A DNA stretch of 64,000 bases from Pseudonocardia oceani (lineage in GTDB: Bacteria; Actinomycetota; Actinomycetes; Mycobacteriales; Pseudonocardiaceae): positions 35,101 to 99,100 of the forward strand of contig NZ_JADQDF010000002.1 in the NCBI RefSeq assembly GCF_019263585.2, in the 5' to 3' direction. Shown here piece after piece: positions 19,045 to 27,134 of this stretch. A program made the translations under genes and the position numbers. The notes under the pieces are model-generated. The model was not told the DNA's origin and did not search any database. It saw only the letters and a list, made by a program, of their open reading frames with translations. Positions within the stretch are counted from its first letter, which is position 1. Each line of letters begins with the position of its first letter.

Positions 19045-19427
19045 CACAACCTCCACCCACCCGACTCCGGCTGCCCGTCGGTCACTGGGGGAGAAGGCGG
19101 CGGTGTGCAGCGTGGGCATCTCGGCGCGCCGGCGACCTGCCAGCCCTGCCCGAGCAGCCAGGTGTTCACCGCGGCGCGGGCCGACTGCTCGGTGAGGGCG
19201 CCGGCCAGCAGCGGGCCGTCACCGCACGACACGCACGCCAGATCGGCGACCGGCCCGACCGGGGCGCACCCGCGGCAGAACGAACGCGCCACCACCTCGC
19301 CGTTCTCCAAGAACAGCCAGCTGGTGGCCAGCTCTTCGGCCAACGCGCACGCCTCGATCGCGGATCCGGCCTGTCGCCCGCATCCCGGGCACGACCGCAC
19401 CGCGGCGCGGGATGCGGCCGGGGACAC
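19041..19427 (-). CDS. Zinc-ribbon protein leading the transposition operon
   Basis: The product of up to 128 residues has four CxxC or near-CxxC pairs (SCPGCGRQ, FCRGCAP, ACVSCGDG, RCPRCTP), implying two zinc ribbons. Its stop overlaps the transposase start by 4 bp. Cysteine-rich small proteins of this kind often bind nucleic acid, and the position suggests a transposition cofactor, but no family is recognised. The true start could lie slightly downstream of 19427. Confidence 0.6.
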   Translation of the reverse strand: MSPAASRAAVRSCPGCGRQAGSAIEACALAEELATSWLFLENGEVVARSFCRGCAPVGPVADLACVSCGDGPLLAGALTEQSARAAVNTWLLGQGWQVAGAPRCPRCTPPPSPPVTDGQPESGGWRLW

Positions 19428-19562
19428 GGCGCTACCCAGCCCGACCGGCGCAGCGCGGGTCGAACGACCTGGCGCAGATCGTCACGACCACGATGATGGA
19501 CCTTCTCGTCGCGGCACCGACAGCAGACGCGCCGAGGGTCGCCAAGTCCGTTCCGGGCCAGG

Positions 19563-19817
19563 TCAGCCCATCCAAGCGATCTGCACAAGATCGACCCTGC
19601 GCTGCGAGTCCAGGATCAGGTACGCCACGACGCCCTCGTGTCCGGGGCCGAACGACATCGTCCGCACCGGCCCGTCCGGGTTGGCGGGGTTCATCGGCCC
19701 ACCGGCCCATGGATCGACCTCCAGCAGCACCCGCAACTCGGCGAACGCGACCAGCGCCAGCGCGGGCAGGGCGTCGAGCTGCTGCCCGATGTGGTCGTCG
19801 GTGACGACGCGGTACAC
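19563..19817 (-). CDS. RelE/ParE-like toxin candidate (intact copy)
   Basis: The 84-aa protein begins YRVVTDDHIGQQLDALP and ends VVAYLILDSQRRVDLVQIAWMG. The alternation of a helical N-terminus and terminal beta strands fits the RelE/ParE fold. It is the intact relative of the gene split by the Tn3 transposon. The start codon directly abuts the stop of the upstream DUF6247-like gene, as expected for a type II toxin-antitoxin pair. Function is inferred from size, order and fold pattern only. Confidence 0.6.
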   Translation of the reverse strand: MYRVVTDDHIGQQLDALPALALVAFAELRVLLEVDPWAGGPMNPANPDGPVRTMSFGPGHEGVVAYLILDSQRRVDLVQIAWMG

Positions 19818-20147
19818 CTACAGGCCGGCCTTGGCCCGGGTCAGCTCCAACGGTTCACCGTCGGGCACCGGCTCGCCGGTGAGGGTCTCCGCGACCCGGC
19901 GCACCATCCGCACGTAGTTGACCGGATCGCTCTGCAGGACCGCGACCCGGCGCCAGTGCTCCAGGGTCTCGAACAGCCCGCTCAGGTCCAGACTCTGCCG
20001 AGCCTCGGCCAGGGCGGCGGCGTAGGCGGTGTCGAACGGTCCCTGATCGGTCGCCATCAACGCGGCGCGGATAGCCGCCGGCGCCGCTCCGGGCCCGAGC
20101 GGATGCCCACCGGCCGGCCGTTCGTCGTAGGACCAGATCACGTTCAC
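19818..20147 (-). CDS. DUF6247-like protein, probable antitoxin partner
   Basis: From a GTG at 20147 the gene encodes 109 residues, with the core AAALAEARQSLDLSGLFETL and LEHWRRVAVLQSDPVNYVRM shared in pattern with the protein at 8406-8774. It precedes the toxin-like gene without a gap. An HTH is not obvious, so it may act by direct binding to its partner. Confidence 0.58.
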   Translation of the reverse strand: MNVIWSYDERPAGGHPLGPGAAPAAIRAALMATDQGPFDTAYAAALAEARQSLDLSGLFETLEHWRRVAVLQSDPVNYVRMVRRVAETLTGEPVPDGEPLELTRAKAGL

Positions 20148-20158
20148 AACGTCGCACC

Positions 20159-20794
20159 CTACTGCGCTCGGCCGCTGCGCGGCACGGCCGCGACAGGCAC
20201 CGACCCGGTCGACGCCCCGGTCGACGGCACCGCGGCCAGGGCCCGGTTGAGGTGGCCGTACACCGTCGTACGCGGCACCCCGAGCAACGCCGCGATCTGG
20301 GCGACGGTGTGCTCGCGGCCGTCGTAGAGCTGCTGGGCGTGCACCGCCTGCGCCACGGTCAGCTTCGGGCGGCGCCCGCCGTTGCGACCCCGCGCCCGCG
20401 CCGCAGCCAGACCGTCGCGGGTGTTGGCCACGATCAGCTCCCGCTGCAGCTCCGCAAGTACCGAGAGCATCCCGAACATCGCCCGGCCCTCGACGGTCGA
20501 GGTGTCGATGCCCTGCTCGACCACCCGCAGCCCGATGCCGCGCTCGCGCAGTTGCGCGCCGAGGGTCACCAGGTGCAGCACCGAGCGGCCTAACCGGTCG
20601 AGGCGGGTGATCACCAGCGTGTCGCCGGCGCGGAGCAGCTGCAGCACGAGATCGAGCTGTGGCCGCGACGCCTTCGCACCGGAGGCATGGTCCACGTGGA
20701 CGTCGTCGGTGCCGACGCCGGCGCGGTGCAGCGCGTCGATCTGATGCGCGGGGTTCTGCTCCGCGGTCGACACCCGCGCGTACCCGATCAACAT
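20159..20794 (-). CDS. Serine recombinase (resolvase family)
   Basis: The 211-aa protein starts GYARVSTAEQNPAHQ with the catalytic serine, followed by TRLDRLGRS and MLSVLAELQRELI. A Hin-like HTH (TVAQIAALLGVPRTTVYGHL) ends the conserved part. It differs from the Tn3 resolvase and could be the TniR-type resolvase of the neighbouring transposition operon, since Tn5053-like elements carry one. TGTCGACA directly upstream (20796-20803) is a possible subsite. Confidence 0.92.
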   Translation of the reverse strand: MLIGYARVSTAEQNPAHQIDALHRAGVGTDDVHVDHASGAKASRPQLDLVLQLLRAGDTLVITRLDRLGRSVLHLVTLGAQLRERGIGLRVVEQGIDTSTVEGRAMFGMLSVLAELQRELIVANTRDGLAAARARGRNGGRRPKLTVAQAVHAQQLYDGREHTVAQIAALLGVPRTTVYGHLNRALAAVPSTGASTGSVPVAAVPRSGRAQ

Positions 20795-20950
20795 GTGTCG
20801 ACAATAGCGCCGCGGCAGGGTTTCTCGTCGTTGATTCGCGACGCGAGTTACCGACGACGGTCACCTGCAGGTCTTCCCCGCCGGTCAAGATCGTCGACAG
20901 ACGGTCCTTTCCCGACACGCGGGCACCCAACGAGGCCCGACCCGGAACAG

Positions 20951-20966
20951 ATACGCCCGGGGGTAT
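20951..20966. promoter_or_regulatory. CstR/CsoR-type operator before the regulator gene
   Basis: ATACGCCCGGGGGTAT is a G/C-centred dyad with A/T flanks and one mismatch, the pattern bound by CsoR-family repressors. It lies 25 bp before the regulator's ATG and a close relative lies before the rhodanese gene, so the protein probably represses itself and the operon. Confidence 0.75.
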
Positions 20967-20990
20967 GTTGGGATAGATGGAGGTGGCGAC

Positions 20991-21260
20991 ATGGAGATGA
21001 CTCCCGCACTGGTGGGTGACGCTCTGGTGCGGTTGCGCCGCGCGCAGGGGCAGTTGGCCGGTGTGGTTCGGGCGATCGAGGGGGGTGGGGACTGTGCCGA
21101 GGTGTTGACTCAGCTGGCCGCGGTCTCTCGTGCCCTGGACCGGGCGGGTTTCAAGATCGTCGCGAGTGGGATGCGCCACTGTCAGGCGGCCCGGGAGCGG
21201 GGTGAGCAGCCGCCGATGACCGAGGACGAGCTGGAGAAGCTGTTCCTCTCGCTGGCCTGA
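20991..21260 (+). CDS. cstR: CsoR-family repressor, CstR-like persulfide sensor
   Basis: The 89-aa all-helical protein belongs to the CsoR/RcnR family (VRLRRAQGQLAGVVRAIE start). It keeps the two cysteines C35 (GGDCAEV) and C64 (MRHC), but the copper-ligand histidine of CsoR is replaced by glycine (G60). That Cys-Cys pattern without the histidine is the mark of CstR, which senses persulfides by cross-linking the thiols. The genes downstream (rhodaneses, persulfide dioxygenase, TauE exporter) are classic CstR targets. GGAGGT lies 6 bases before the ATG. Confidence 0.85.
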   Translation: MEMTPALVGDALVRLRRAQGQLAGVVRAIEGGGDCAEVLTQLAAVSRALDRAGFKIVASGMRHCQAARERGEQPPMTEDELEKLFLSLA

Positions 21261-21329
21261 TCAGCGCCTCCAGGGCTCACCTCGGGTTGTTCTGAGGCTG
21301 TGACCTATGGCAGAGCTGTGTTTTACGGG

Positions 21330-21343
21330 TACCCCCGGGGGTA
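21330..21343. promoter_or_regulatory. CstR/CsoR-type operator before the sulfur operon
   Basis: TACCCCCGGGGGTA is a perfect 14-bp palindrome 23 bp before the rhodanese start. It shares the C-run/G-run core with the site at 20951-20966 and is the likely main operator of the detoxification genes. Confidence 0.8.
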
Positions 21344-21366
21344 TTTCAACAAGGAGGTGATGCGTC

Positions 21367-21681
21367 GTGCAGATGCGCGAGGTCGATGTGGAGCAGTTCG
21401 CGGTGGAGCGCCGCCCGGGCATGGCGGTGGTGGATGTGCGCTCGTCCGAGGAGTTCGCGGCCGGGCATGTGCCGGGCGCGGTGAACGTGCCGCTGGAGCG
21501 GGTGATCACCGACCCGGGCCGTTACGTCGGGCAGGAGCTGTACGTGATCTGTCAGTCCGGTGGCCGCAGCGCCAAGGCCGCCGAGGCGCTGGCCGCTGCC
21601 GGGGCGCGACCGGTGTCGGTGGCCGGCGGGACCGCCGGCTGGATCAGCTCCGGGCGCCCGGTGGACACCGACGCCCGATGA
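21367..21681 (+). CDS. Single-domain rhodanese
   Basis: The 104-aa protein has the full rhodanese fold: VVDVRSSEEFAAGHVPGAVNVP, then the active-site loop CQSGGRS and the end GGTAGW. It would carry sulfur as a cysteine persulfide, probably to or from low-molecular-weight thiols. AAGGAGG precedes the GTG start. Its stop overlaps an ATG of the next frame, so it is cotranscribed with the persulfide dioxygenase. Confidence 0.92.
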   Translation: MQMREVDVEQFAVERRPGMAVVDVRSSEEFAAGHVPGAVNVPLERVITDPGRYVGQELYVICQSGGRSAKAAEALAAAGARPVSVAGGTAGWISSGRPVDTDAR

Positions 21682-21728
21682 GCGACCCGTCGACCCCAAA
21701 AGAACAGATGAGACGAAGGAGATCTGTC

Positions 21729-23114
21729 GTGATCGACGTCGAAGTGATCGAGACATCCTCGCTGGGTGACCGCAGCTATCTCGTTTCTGATGGTGAGGTG
21801 GCGGTGGTGGTCGACCCGCAGCGCGACGTGGACCGGGTCCTGGCTCTGGCCGGGCGGCTCGGGGTGCGGATCACCCATGTCGTGGAGACCCACGTGCACA
21901 ACGACTACGTCTCCGGTGGTCTGGAGCTCGCGCGGCTCACCGGAGCGGCCTATGTGATGTCGGCTGAGGACGACGTGGCGTTCGCCCGCACCGGTGTCGT
22001 CGACGGGGACGTGCTGGAGGCCTCGCCGCGGCTGCGGTTGCGGGTGCTGGGCACCCCGGGGCACACCTTCCACCACCTGTCCTACGTGTTGGAGGGCGCG
22101 GACGGGCCGCAGGGGGTGTTCACCGGCGGGTCCCTGCTCTACGGCACCACCGGGCGCACCGACCTGCTCGGCGATGAGCACGCGCAGACCTTGGCCCGCG
22201 CCCAGCACGCCTCGGCCGCGTCGATGGCCGACGCGCTGCCCGACGGGGCGCAGGTGTGGCCGACCCACGGGTTCGGCAGCTTCTGCACCGCCAGCCCCGC
22301 GTCGGGGGACGACTCCACGCTCGGGAACGAGAGGGAGGTCAACCCGGTGCTGCGGCTGGCCCGCGAGGAGTTCGTCCGGGAGACCCTGTCCGGGTTGGGC
22401 GCCTACCCCGCCTACTACGCGCACATGGGTGCGCTCAACACCGCCGGCCCGGCGCCGGTGGACCTGCGCGCGCCGACCGCGGCCGACCCGGCCGAGCTGG
22501 CGCGCCGGCTGGCCGACGGGGAATGGGTCATCGACCTGCGCCACCGCAAGGCCTACCTCGACTCGCACCTCACCGGGACGGTGAGCCTGGGCCTGGACGG
22601 GCCGATGGCGACCTGGCTGGGCTGGATGGCGCCGCACGACGCCCCGATCACCCTGCTCGGCGAGGACCGCGCGCAGGTCGCGCAGGCCCAACGCGAGCTC
22701 GTCCGCATCGGCGTCGACCACATCGTGGCCGCCGCCACCGGTAAGCCCGGGGAACTGGCCGAGGACGCCGGGCGGCTGGCCGGGCTGCCGAGCGCGAGCT
22801 TCGCCGACCTGGCCGCGGAGCTGTCCGGGGGCCGGGCCGCGGACCTGCCGCCCGCGCAGGTCGTCCTCGACGTCCGGCTGGGCACCGAGTGGGACGCCTC
22901 CCACGTGCGCGGCGCGGTGCACATCCCGCTGCCGGAGCTGAACGACCGGCTCGCCGAGGTGCCCGACGGCGCGGTGTGGGTGCACTGCGGCAGCGGATAC
23001 CGCGCCACCGCGGCCGCGTCGCTGCTCGCGCGCGCCGGGCGGACCGTGGTGGTCGTCGACGACATGTTCGGCGACGCCGCCGACGCCGGTGTCCCGCTGA
23101 CCGCCGCCCCGTGA
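21729..23114 (+). CDS. Persulfide dioxygenase-like MBL protein with two rhodanese domains
   Basis: The N-terminal 250 residues are a metallo-beta-lactamase domain of the ETHE1/CstB/BLH type: THVHNDYVSGG and GTPGHTFHH bind the single non-haem iron that oxidises persulfide to sulfite. Two rhodanese domains follow. The first (VIDLRHRKAYLDSHLTG) has no active-site cysteine. The second ends with VHCGSGYRATAAAS and looks active. The GTG at 21729 has AGGAG at good distance and is preferred over the ATG at 21678. The sulfite made would be removed by the exporter encoded next. Confidence 0.9.
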   Translation: MIDVEVIETSSLGDRSYLVSDGEVAVVVDPQRDVDRVLALAGRLGVRITHVVETHVHNDYVSGGLELARLTGAAYVMSAEDDVAFARTGVVDGDVLEASPRLRLRVLGTPGHTFHHLSYVLEGADGPQGVFTGGSLLYGTTGRTDLLGDEHAQTLARAQHASAASMADALPDGAQVWPTHGFGSFCTASPASGDDSTLGNEREVNPVLRLAREEFVRETLSGLGAYPAYYAHMGALNTAGPAPVDLRAPTAADPAELARRLADGEWVIDLRHRKAYLDSHLTGTVSLGLDGPMATWLGWMAPHDAPITLLGEDRAQVAQAQRELVRIGVDHIVAAATGKPGELAEDAGRLAGLPSASFADLAAELSGGRAADLPPAQVVLDVRLGTEWDASHVRGAVHIPLPELNDRLAEVPDGAVWVHCGSGYRATAAASLLARAGRTVVVVDDMFGDAADAGVPLTAAP

Positions 23115-23139
23115 CCGGGTCCCGGCCTGGCGGCCCGAG

Positions 23140-23943
23140 GTGGGCGCGGTGATCCTCGCCGGCGTGTTCGGCCTGGTCATCGGCGCCGCGCTCGGCCTGC
23201 TCGGCGCGGGCGGCTCGATCCTGGCGGTCCCGGCCCTGGTCTACGGGGTCGGCCAGCCGGTGGCGGTCGCGGTGTTCGGGTCGCTGCTGGTGGTGGCCGT
23301 CTCGGCGGCGGGCGGGTTGGCGGTGCGGCTGCGGTCCGGGGTGATCCGGTGGCCGGTGGCGCTGGTGTTCGGCGCCGCGGGAGTCCCCACCGCGTTCGCG
23401 GGGGCCGCGCTCGGCCGCCTGATCGCCGACCGGTGGCTGTTGGTGGCGTTCTCGGTGCTGATGGTCGCCGTCGCGATCGCGATGCTGCGCGGGAACCCCG
23501 AGGAGGCCACGGGAGGCGCCTGCCGGATCCGCGACGGGCGGGTCGACTGGCGCAGCTGCGCGCCCAAGGCACTGGCCGCCGGCGCCGGGGTCGGGGTGCT
23601 GACCGGGTTGTTCGGGGTGGGTGGCGGGTTCATCATCGTGCCCGCCCTGACCCTGCTGCTCGGGCTCACCGCCGCCGAGGCCATCGCCACCTCACTGGTG
23701 ATCGTCACGATCACCTCGCTGGCCGGGCTGGGCGCGCACGCCGCCGCCGCCGCGAGCGTGGACTACGCCGTGATCGTCGTGTTCGCCGGCGCCGCCCTGC
23801 TGGCGTCCCTGGCCGCCGGGCGCGTGGCGAACCGGCTCCCGGCCGCGGCGCTGCGGCGCGGGTTCGCCTACCTCATCCTGGCCGTCGCGGTCGGCGTCGC
23901 CGCCGCGGCATTGCTCGCACCGGCCGCGCTGAGCACCAGCTGA
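23140..23943 (+). CDS. TauE/SafE-family sulfite exporter
   Basis: The 267-residue membrane protein has about eight hydrophobic segments in two repeated halves, each opening with the family signature (GLLGAGGSILAVPAL near residue 20 and GLFGVGGGFIIVPAL near 155). Following a persulfide dioxygenase it most likely exports sulfite, as in staphylococcal cst operons. The start GTG 26 bases after the preceding stop has only a weak ribosome site; GTG 23149 is an alternative. Confidence 0.9.
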   Translation: MGAVILAGVFGLVIGAALGLLGAGGSILAVPALVYGVGQPVAVAVFGSLLVVAVSAAGGLAVRLRSGVIRWPVALVFGAAGVPTAFAGAALGRLIADRWLLVAFSVLMVAVAIAMLRGNPEEATGGACRIRDGRVDWRSCAPKALAAGAGVGVLTGLFGVGGGFIIVPALTLLLGLTAAEAIATSLVIVTITSLAGLGAHAAAAASVDYAVIVVFAGAALLASLAAGRVANRLPAAALRRGFAYLILAVAVGVAAAALLAPAALSTS

Positions 23944-24006
23944 CGACAACGATCCAACATCCGCTCACACAACATCCACACACCACCACCGAAATGGAGA
24001 CCAGCG

Positions 24007-24402
24007 ATGGACTACGGAATGACGATCACCCTGGACCTGCCCTACGACAGGGCCGTCCCCGCGGTCAAGGCCGCCCTGGCCGAGCAGGGTTTCGGGGTGC
24101 TCACCGAGATCGACGCCCGGGCCACGCTGAAGGAGAAGCTCGGCCACGACATGGAGCCCTACGTCATCCTGGGCGCCTGCAACCCCCAGCTCGCGCACCG
24201 CGCCCTCGACGTGGACCGCCAGATCGGGCTGCTGCTGCCCTGCAACGTCGTGGTCCGCGCCGACGGTGACGACCGCAGCATCGTCTCGGCCCTGGACCCG
24301 CAGGTCATGGTCAGCATCCCCGAGCGTGAGGACCTGCGCCCCGTCGCGGACGAGGCCGGGGTGCGCATCCGAGCCGCGCTCGACGCGCTCACTACAAGCT
24401 GA
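24007..24402 (+). CDS. DUF302 protein
   Basis: The 131-aa product begins with the DUF302 pattern of a beta strand, an amphipathic helix (YDRAVPAVKAALAEQGFGVLTEID) and ILGACNPQLAHRAL with its conserved cysteine, followed by LLPCNVVV. DUF302 proteins often accompany sulfur and redox genes; the biochemical role is unknown to me. GGAGA precedes the ATG, and the 63-bp gap from the exporter gene fits the same operon. Confidence 0.88.
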   Translation: MDYGMTITLDLPYDRAVPAVKAALAEQGFGVLTEIDARATLKEKLGHDMEPYVILGACNPQLAHRALDVDRQIGLLLPCNVVVRADGDDRSIVSALDPQVMVSIPEREDLRPVADEAGVRIRAALDALTTS

Positions 24403-24481
24403 TCCGCAGGAGCCCGCGGGGCACGCCGGACCCCAAGCGGGCGGTACCGGCACGACGAACCGAGACGAGAGGGCAACGACC

Positions 24482-24712
24482 ATGATGAACGGCTCGATGA
24501 TGGGTTGGTTCTGGATCTGGCCGGTACTGGTACTGATCGGCCTAGTACTGCTGGGCTACCTCGCCTACCGGCTCACCCAGAACCGCAGACCCGGCACGGA
24601 CACCGCCCCGGCGGCAGGGCCGACCTCGGCCCGGCAGATCCTCGACGAGCGCTACGCCCGCGGCGAGATCAACGACGAGGAGTACCGCCAGCGCCGCGAC
24701 ACACTGACATGA
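24482..24712 (+). CDS. Membrane-anchored SHOCT-domain protein
   Basis: The 76-aa protein has one N-terminal membrane helix (WPVLVLIGLVLLGYLAYRL), a short linker, and a C-terminal SHOCT motif (ILDERYARGEINDEEYRQR). SHOCT domains are short oligomerisation elements. Its stop overlaps the multicopper oxidase start by 4 bp, so the two are made together and may interact at the membrane. Confidence 0.85.
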   Translation: MMNGSMMGWFWIWPVLVLIGLVLLGYLAYRLTQNRRPGTDTAPAAGPTSARQILDERYARGEINDEEYRQRRDTLT

Positions 24713-26184
24713 CCCCGGCACCGATCAGCCGACGCCGCGCGATCGTCCTGGGCGGGCTCGGCGCCGCCAGCCTCGCCATCGGCGCGACGGGCTGGGTTGC
24801 CACCAGCGCGGGCGTAAGGACGGGCGGCCGGCTGCGGGCCGCCGACACCGGAGCGGAGCTGCGCCAGCCGCAGGTCCTCGACAGCGCGGACGGGCGGCTG
24901 CAGGTCGAGCTCACCGCCGCGGCGGGGGTGCGGCTGGCCGGACACGACACCCGCGCGCTGGGCTACAACGTCACCTCACCCGGGCCGACGCTACGGGTGC
25001 GGCCCGGCGACGAGCTCGCGGTGCGCCTGACCAACCGGCTCCACGAGCCCACCAACCTGCACACCCACGGGCTGCGGGTCTCCCCAGAGGGCAACAGCGA
25101 CAACCCGTTCCTCCGGGTCGACCCCGGCACCTCGTTCGACTACCTCTACCGGATCCCACCTGATCACCCGGCCGGCACCTACTGGTACCACCCGCACCAC
25201 CACGGCATGGTGGCCGATCAGATCTTCGGCGGGCTCGCCGGTGCACTGCTGGTCGCCCCACCCGGACCCGACCCCGACCTACCGGTGATCGAGGACCGGG
25301 TGCTGCTGGTCACCGACACCACCCTCGACGGTGACGGCGGGCTCGTCGAGGTGAGCACGATGGACCGGGCGATGGGCCGCCACGGCGAGCTGGTCCTGGT
25401 CAACGGCCAGCACCAGCCCACCATCCCCGCGGCCCCCGGCGCGACGCAGCGCTGGCGGATCGTCAACGGTTGCGTGTCCCGGGTGCTACCGATTCGCCTC
25501 GACGGGCACCAGCTCGTCCACGTCGCCCAGGACGGCACGTTCCTGCCCGCCCCGGTCGCCGCGGACCGGGTGACGCTCGCCCCGGGCAACCGGGCCGACG
25601 TGATCGTGCGCCCCACCGGCAGTGGCCGATTCCCGCTGATCGCCGACGCCGCCGACCGTGGCGGCATGGACTCGATGATGGGCGGCGGCGCCGTGGGCAG
25701 CGGGCCGGTCACCCTCGCCACCATGGTCACCGCCGGGGCCCCGGTCACCGCCCCGCCGCTGCCCACCGCTCTGCCCGCCGAGGCGCCCACCGCGGGGCCG
25801 GTGACCGTGCGGCGGCAGATCGCCTTCCAGATGGGCATGGGCATGGGCACGGGCGGGATGGCCTTCACCATCGACGGCCGCACCTTCGACCCCGACCGCG
25901 ACGACCAGACCATCACCCTGGGCGCCACCGAGGAATGGACCGTCAGTAACCCCAGCCCACTCGCGCACCCGTTCCACCTGCACGTCTGGCCGTTCACCGT
26001 GCTCGAATCCAACGACGCCACCCCACCGACCGGGGCGCCCCAGGACGTCGTCCTCGTCCCGGCCCGCGGCTGGGTTCGGCTCCGCATCCCGTTCACCACG
26101 TACTCCGGGCGCAGCGTCTATCACTGCCACATCCTCGACCACGAGGACGCCGGAATGATGGCCACCGTCAACGTCCGCCCATAG
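24709..26184 (+). CDS. Multicopper oxidase (CueO/laccase type), Tat-exported
   Basis: The 491-aa protein starts with a twin-arginine signal (SRRRAIVLGGLG) and has the three cupredoxin domains of bacterial laccases. The copper ligands are all seen: NLHTHG, YWYHPHHHG, HPFHLHVW and HCHILDHEDAGMM. Methionine-rich insertions (GGMDSMMGGG, MGMGMGTGGM) resemble the copper-binding loop of CueO. Possible roles are Cu(I) detoxification or oxidation of thiols and metals outside the cell. Its place in a CstR operon suggests periplasmic sulfur or copper stress. Confidence 0.92.
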   Translation: MTPAPISRRRAIVLGGLGAASLAIGATGWVATSAGVRTGGRLRAADTGAELRQPQVLDSADGRLQVELTAAAGVRLAGHDTRALGYNVTSPGPTLRVRPGDELAVRLTNRLHEPTNLHTHGLRVSPEGNSDNPFLRVDPGTSFDYLYRIPPDHPAGTYWYHPHHHGMVADQIFGGLAGALLVAPPGPDPDLPVIEDRVLLVTDTTLDGDGGLVEVSTMDRAMGRHGELVLVNGQHQPTIPAAPGATQRWRIVNGCVSRVLPIRLDGHQLVHVAQDGTFLPAPVAADRVTLAPGNRADVIVRPTGSGRFPLIADAADRGGMDSMMGGGAVGSGPVTLATMVTAGAPVTAPPLPTALPAEAPTAGPVTVRRQIAFQMGMGMGTGGMAFTIDGRTFDPDRDDQTITLGATEEWTVSNPSPLAHPFHLHVWPFTVLESNDATPPTGAPQDVVLVPARGWVRLRIPFTTYSGRSVYHCHILDHEDAGMMATVNVRP

Positions 26185-26283
26185 TTGAGACTCGACCCGG
26201 CCATGTCGCCGGGCAGTGCCCGACCGCGGCGGCCTGCTCCGCGACCATCCAGCGCACGACCCCCTATCGACAAGGACGCCCCT

Positions 26284-26874
26284 GTGGCCCACGCCAGCCC
26301 CCGCCACGTCGACGCACGCACCGTTCGCGACTGGCTCGGCGAGCCCGACACCGTGACCGTCATCGACGTCCGCAGTCCCGCGGAGTTCGAGACCGTGCAC
26401 CTCCGCGGCTCATACAATGTGCCCCTGACCTTGGTCGGCGAGCACACCGAGCAGCTCGCCGCTCACCTCGACCGACGGGTAGTGCTCGTCTGCCAGTCCG
26501 GGACCCGAGCCACGCAGGCCCACCAGCGGCTCGCCGGAGTCGGCGCCGAACGTATCCACGTCCTCGACGGCGGCATCGCCGCCTACTCCGCCGCCGGTGG
26601 TGACGTCGTCCGTGGTCGTGCTCGCTGGGCGCTCGAGCGCCAGGTTCGCCTCGTCGCCGGGACGCTCGTGCTCGCCGGCCTCGCCGCAGGCCTGCGCGCG
26701 CCGAGAGCGCGTCTGCTCGCCGGCGGGATCGGCGCCGGCCTCACCGTCTCCGCGCTGACCGACACCTGCACGATGGGCCGGGTCCTCGCCGCTCTGCCCT
26801 ACAACCGCGGTCCCCGCGACCACACGCCGGTCGAGGTACTCGCGCAGCTCCCCGCCGCCCGGAAGGCGGCATGA
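26284..26874 (+). CDS. Rhodanese with C-terminal DUF2892 membrane domain
   Basis: The first 110 residues form a rhodanese (VIDVRSPAEFETVHLRGSYN, active loop CQSGTRA, VLDGGIAAY). The next 75 residues hold two hydrophobic helices (LVAGTLVLAGLAAGL, RLLAGGIGAGLTVSAL) with C in TDTCTMGRVL, as in DUF2892 tails. It would place a sulfurtransferase at the inner face of the membrane and ends the sulfur operon. The GTG at 26284 is preferred; an upstream ATG at 26203 would add a disordered Pro/Arg stretch. Confidence 0.88.
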   Translation: MAHASPRHVDARTVRDWLGEPDTVTVIDVRSPAEFETVHLRGSYNVPLTLVGEHTEQLAAHLDRRVVLVCQSGTRATQAHQRLAGVGAERIHVLDGGIAAYSAAGGDVVRGRARWALERQVRLVAGTLVLAGLAAGLRAPRARLLAGGIGAGLTVSALTDTCTMGRVLAALPYNRGPRDHTPVEVLAQLPAARKAA

Positions 26875-26923
26875 GCAAGTCGAGTTGATCTCGATCTACG
26901 AACTGATCCACGTAGATGCTAGT

Positions 26924-26965
26924 GAGCGAGAGGAATACCGCCAACGCCGCGACACACAGACTTGA
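26924..26965 (+). pseudogene. Remnant of a second SHOCT-protein C-terminus
   Basis: Forty-two bases encode ERE-EYRQRRDTQT and a stop, and the DNA closely matches the end of the SHOCT gene at 24677-24712 (EEYRQRRDTLT). No start or membrane helix remains. It marks the edge of the sulfur island or an old duplication. Confidence 0.65.
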
Positions 26966-27134
26966 CCCCCCCGGGGCCGGCGCCAACCACTGTCGTTTTC
27001 CTGTCGCTCCACACGGGAGGCGATGCGCTTGGGATGGGTCCTCGCCGTCGGCAGCTCGGCCGTCGTCCGGCGGGAGAGGGACGACCGGCTGCTGCGGCAG
27101 CGGAGCACGGCCCGCACCTGTCGCGGCGACGGTC

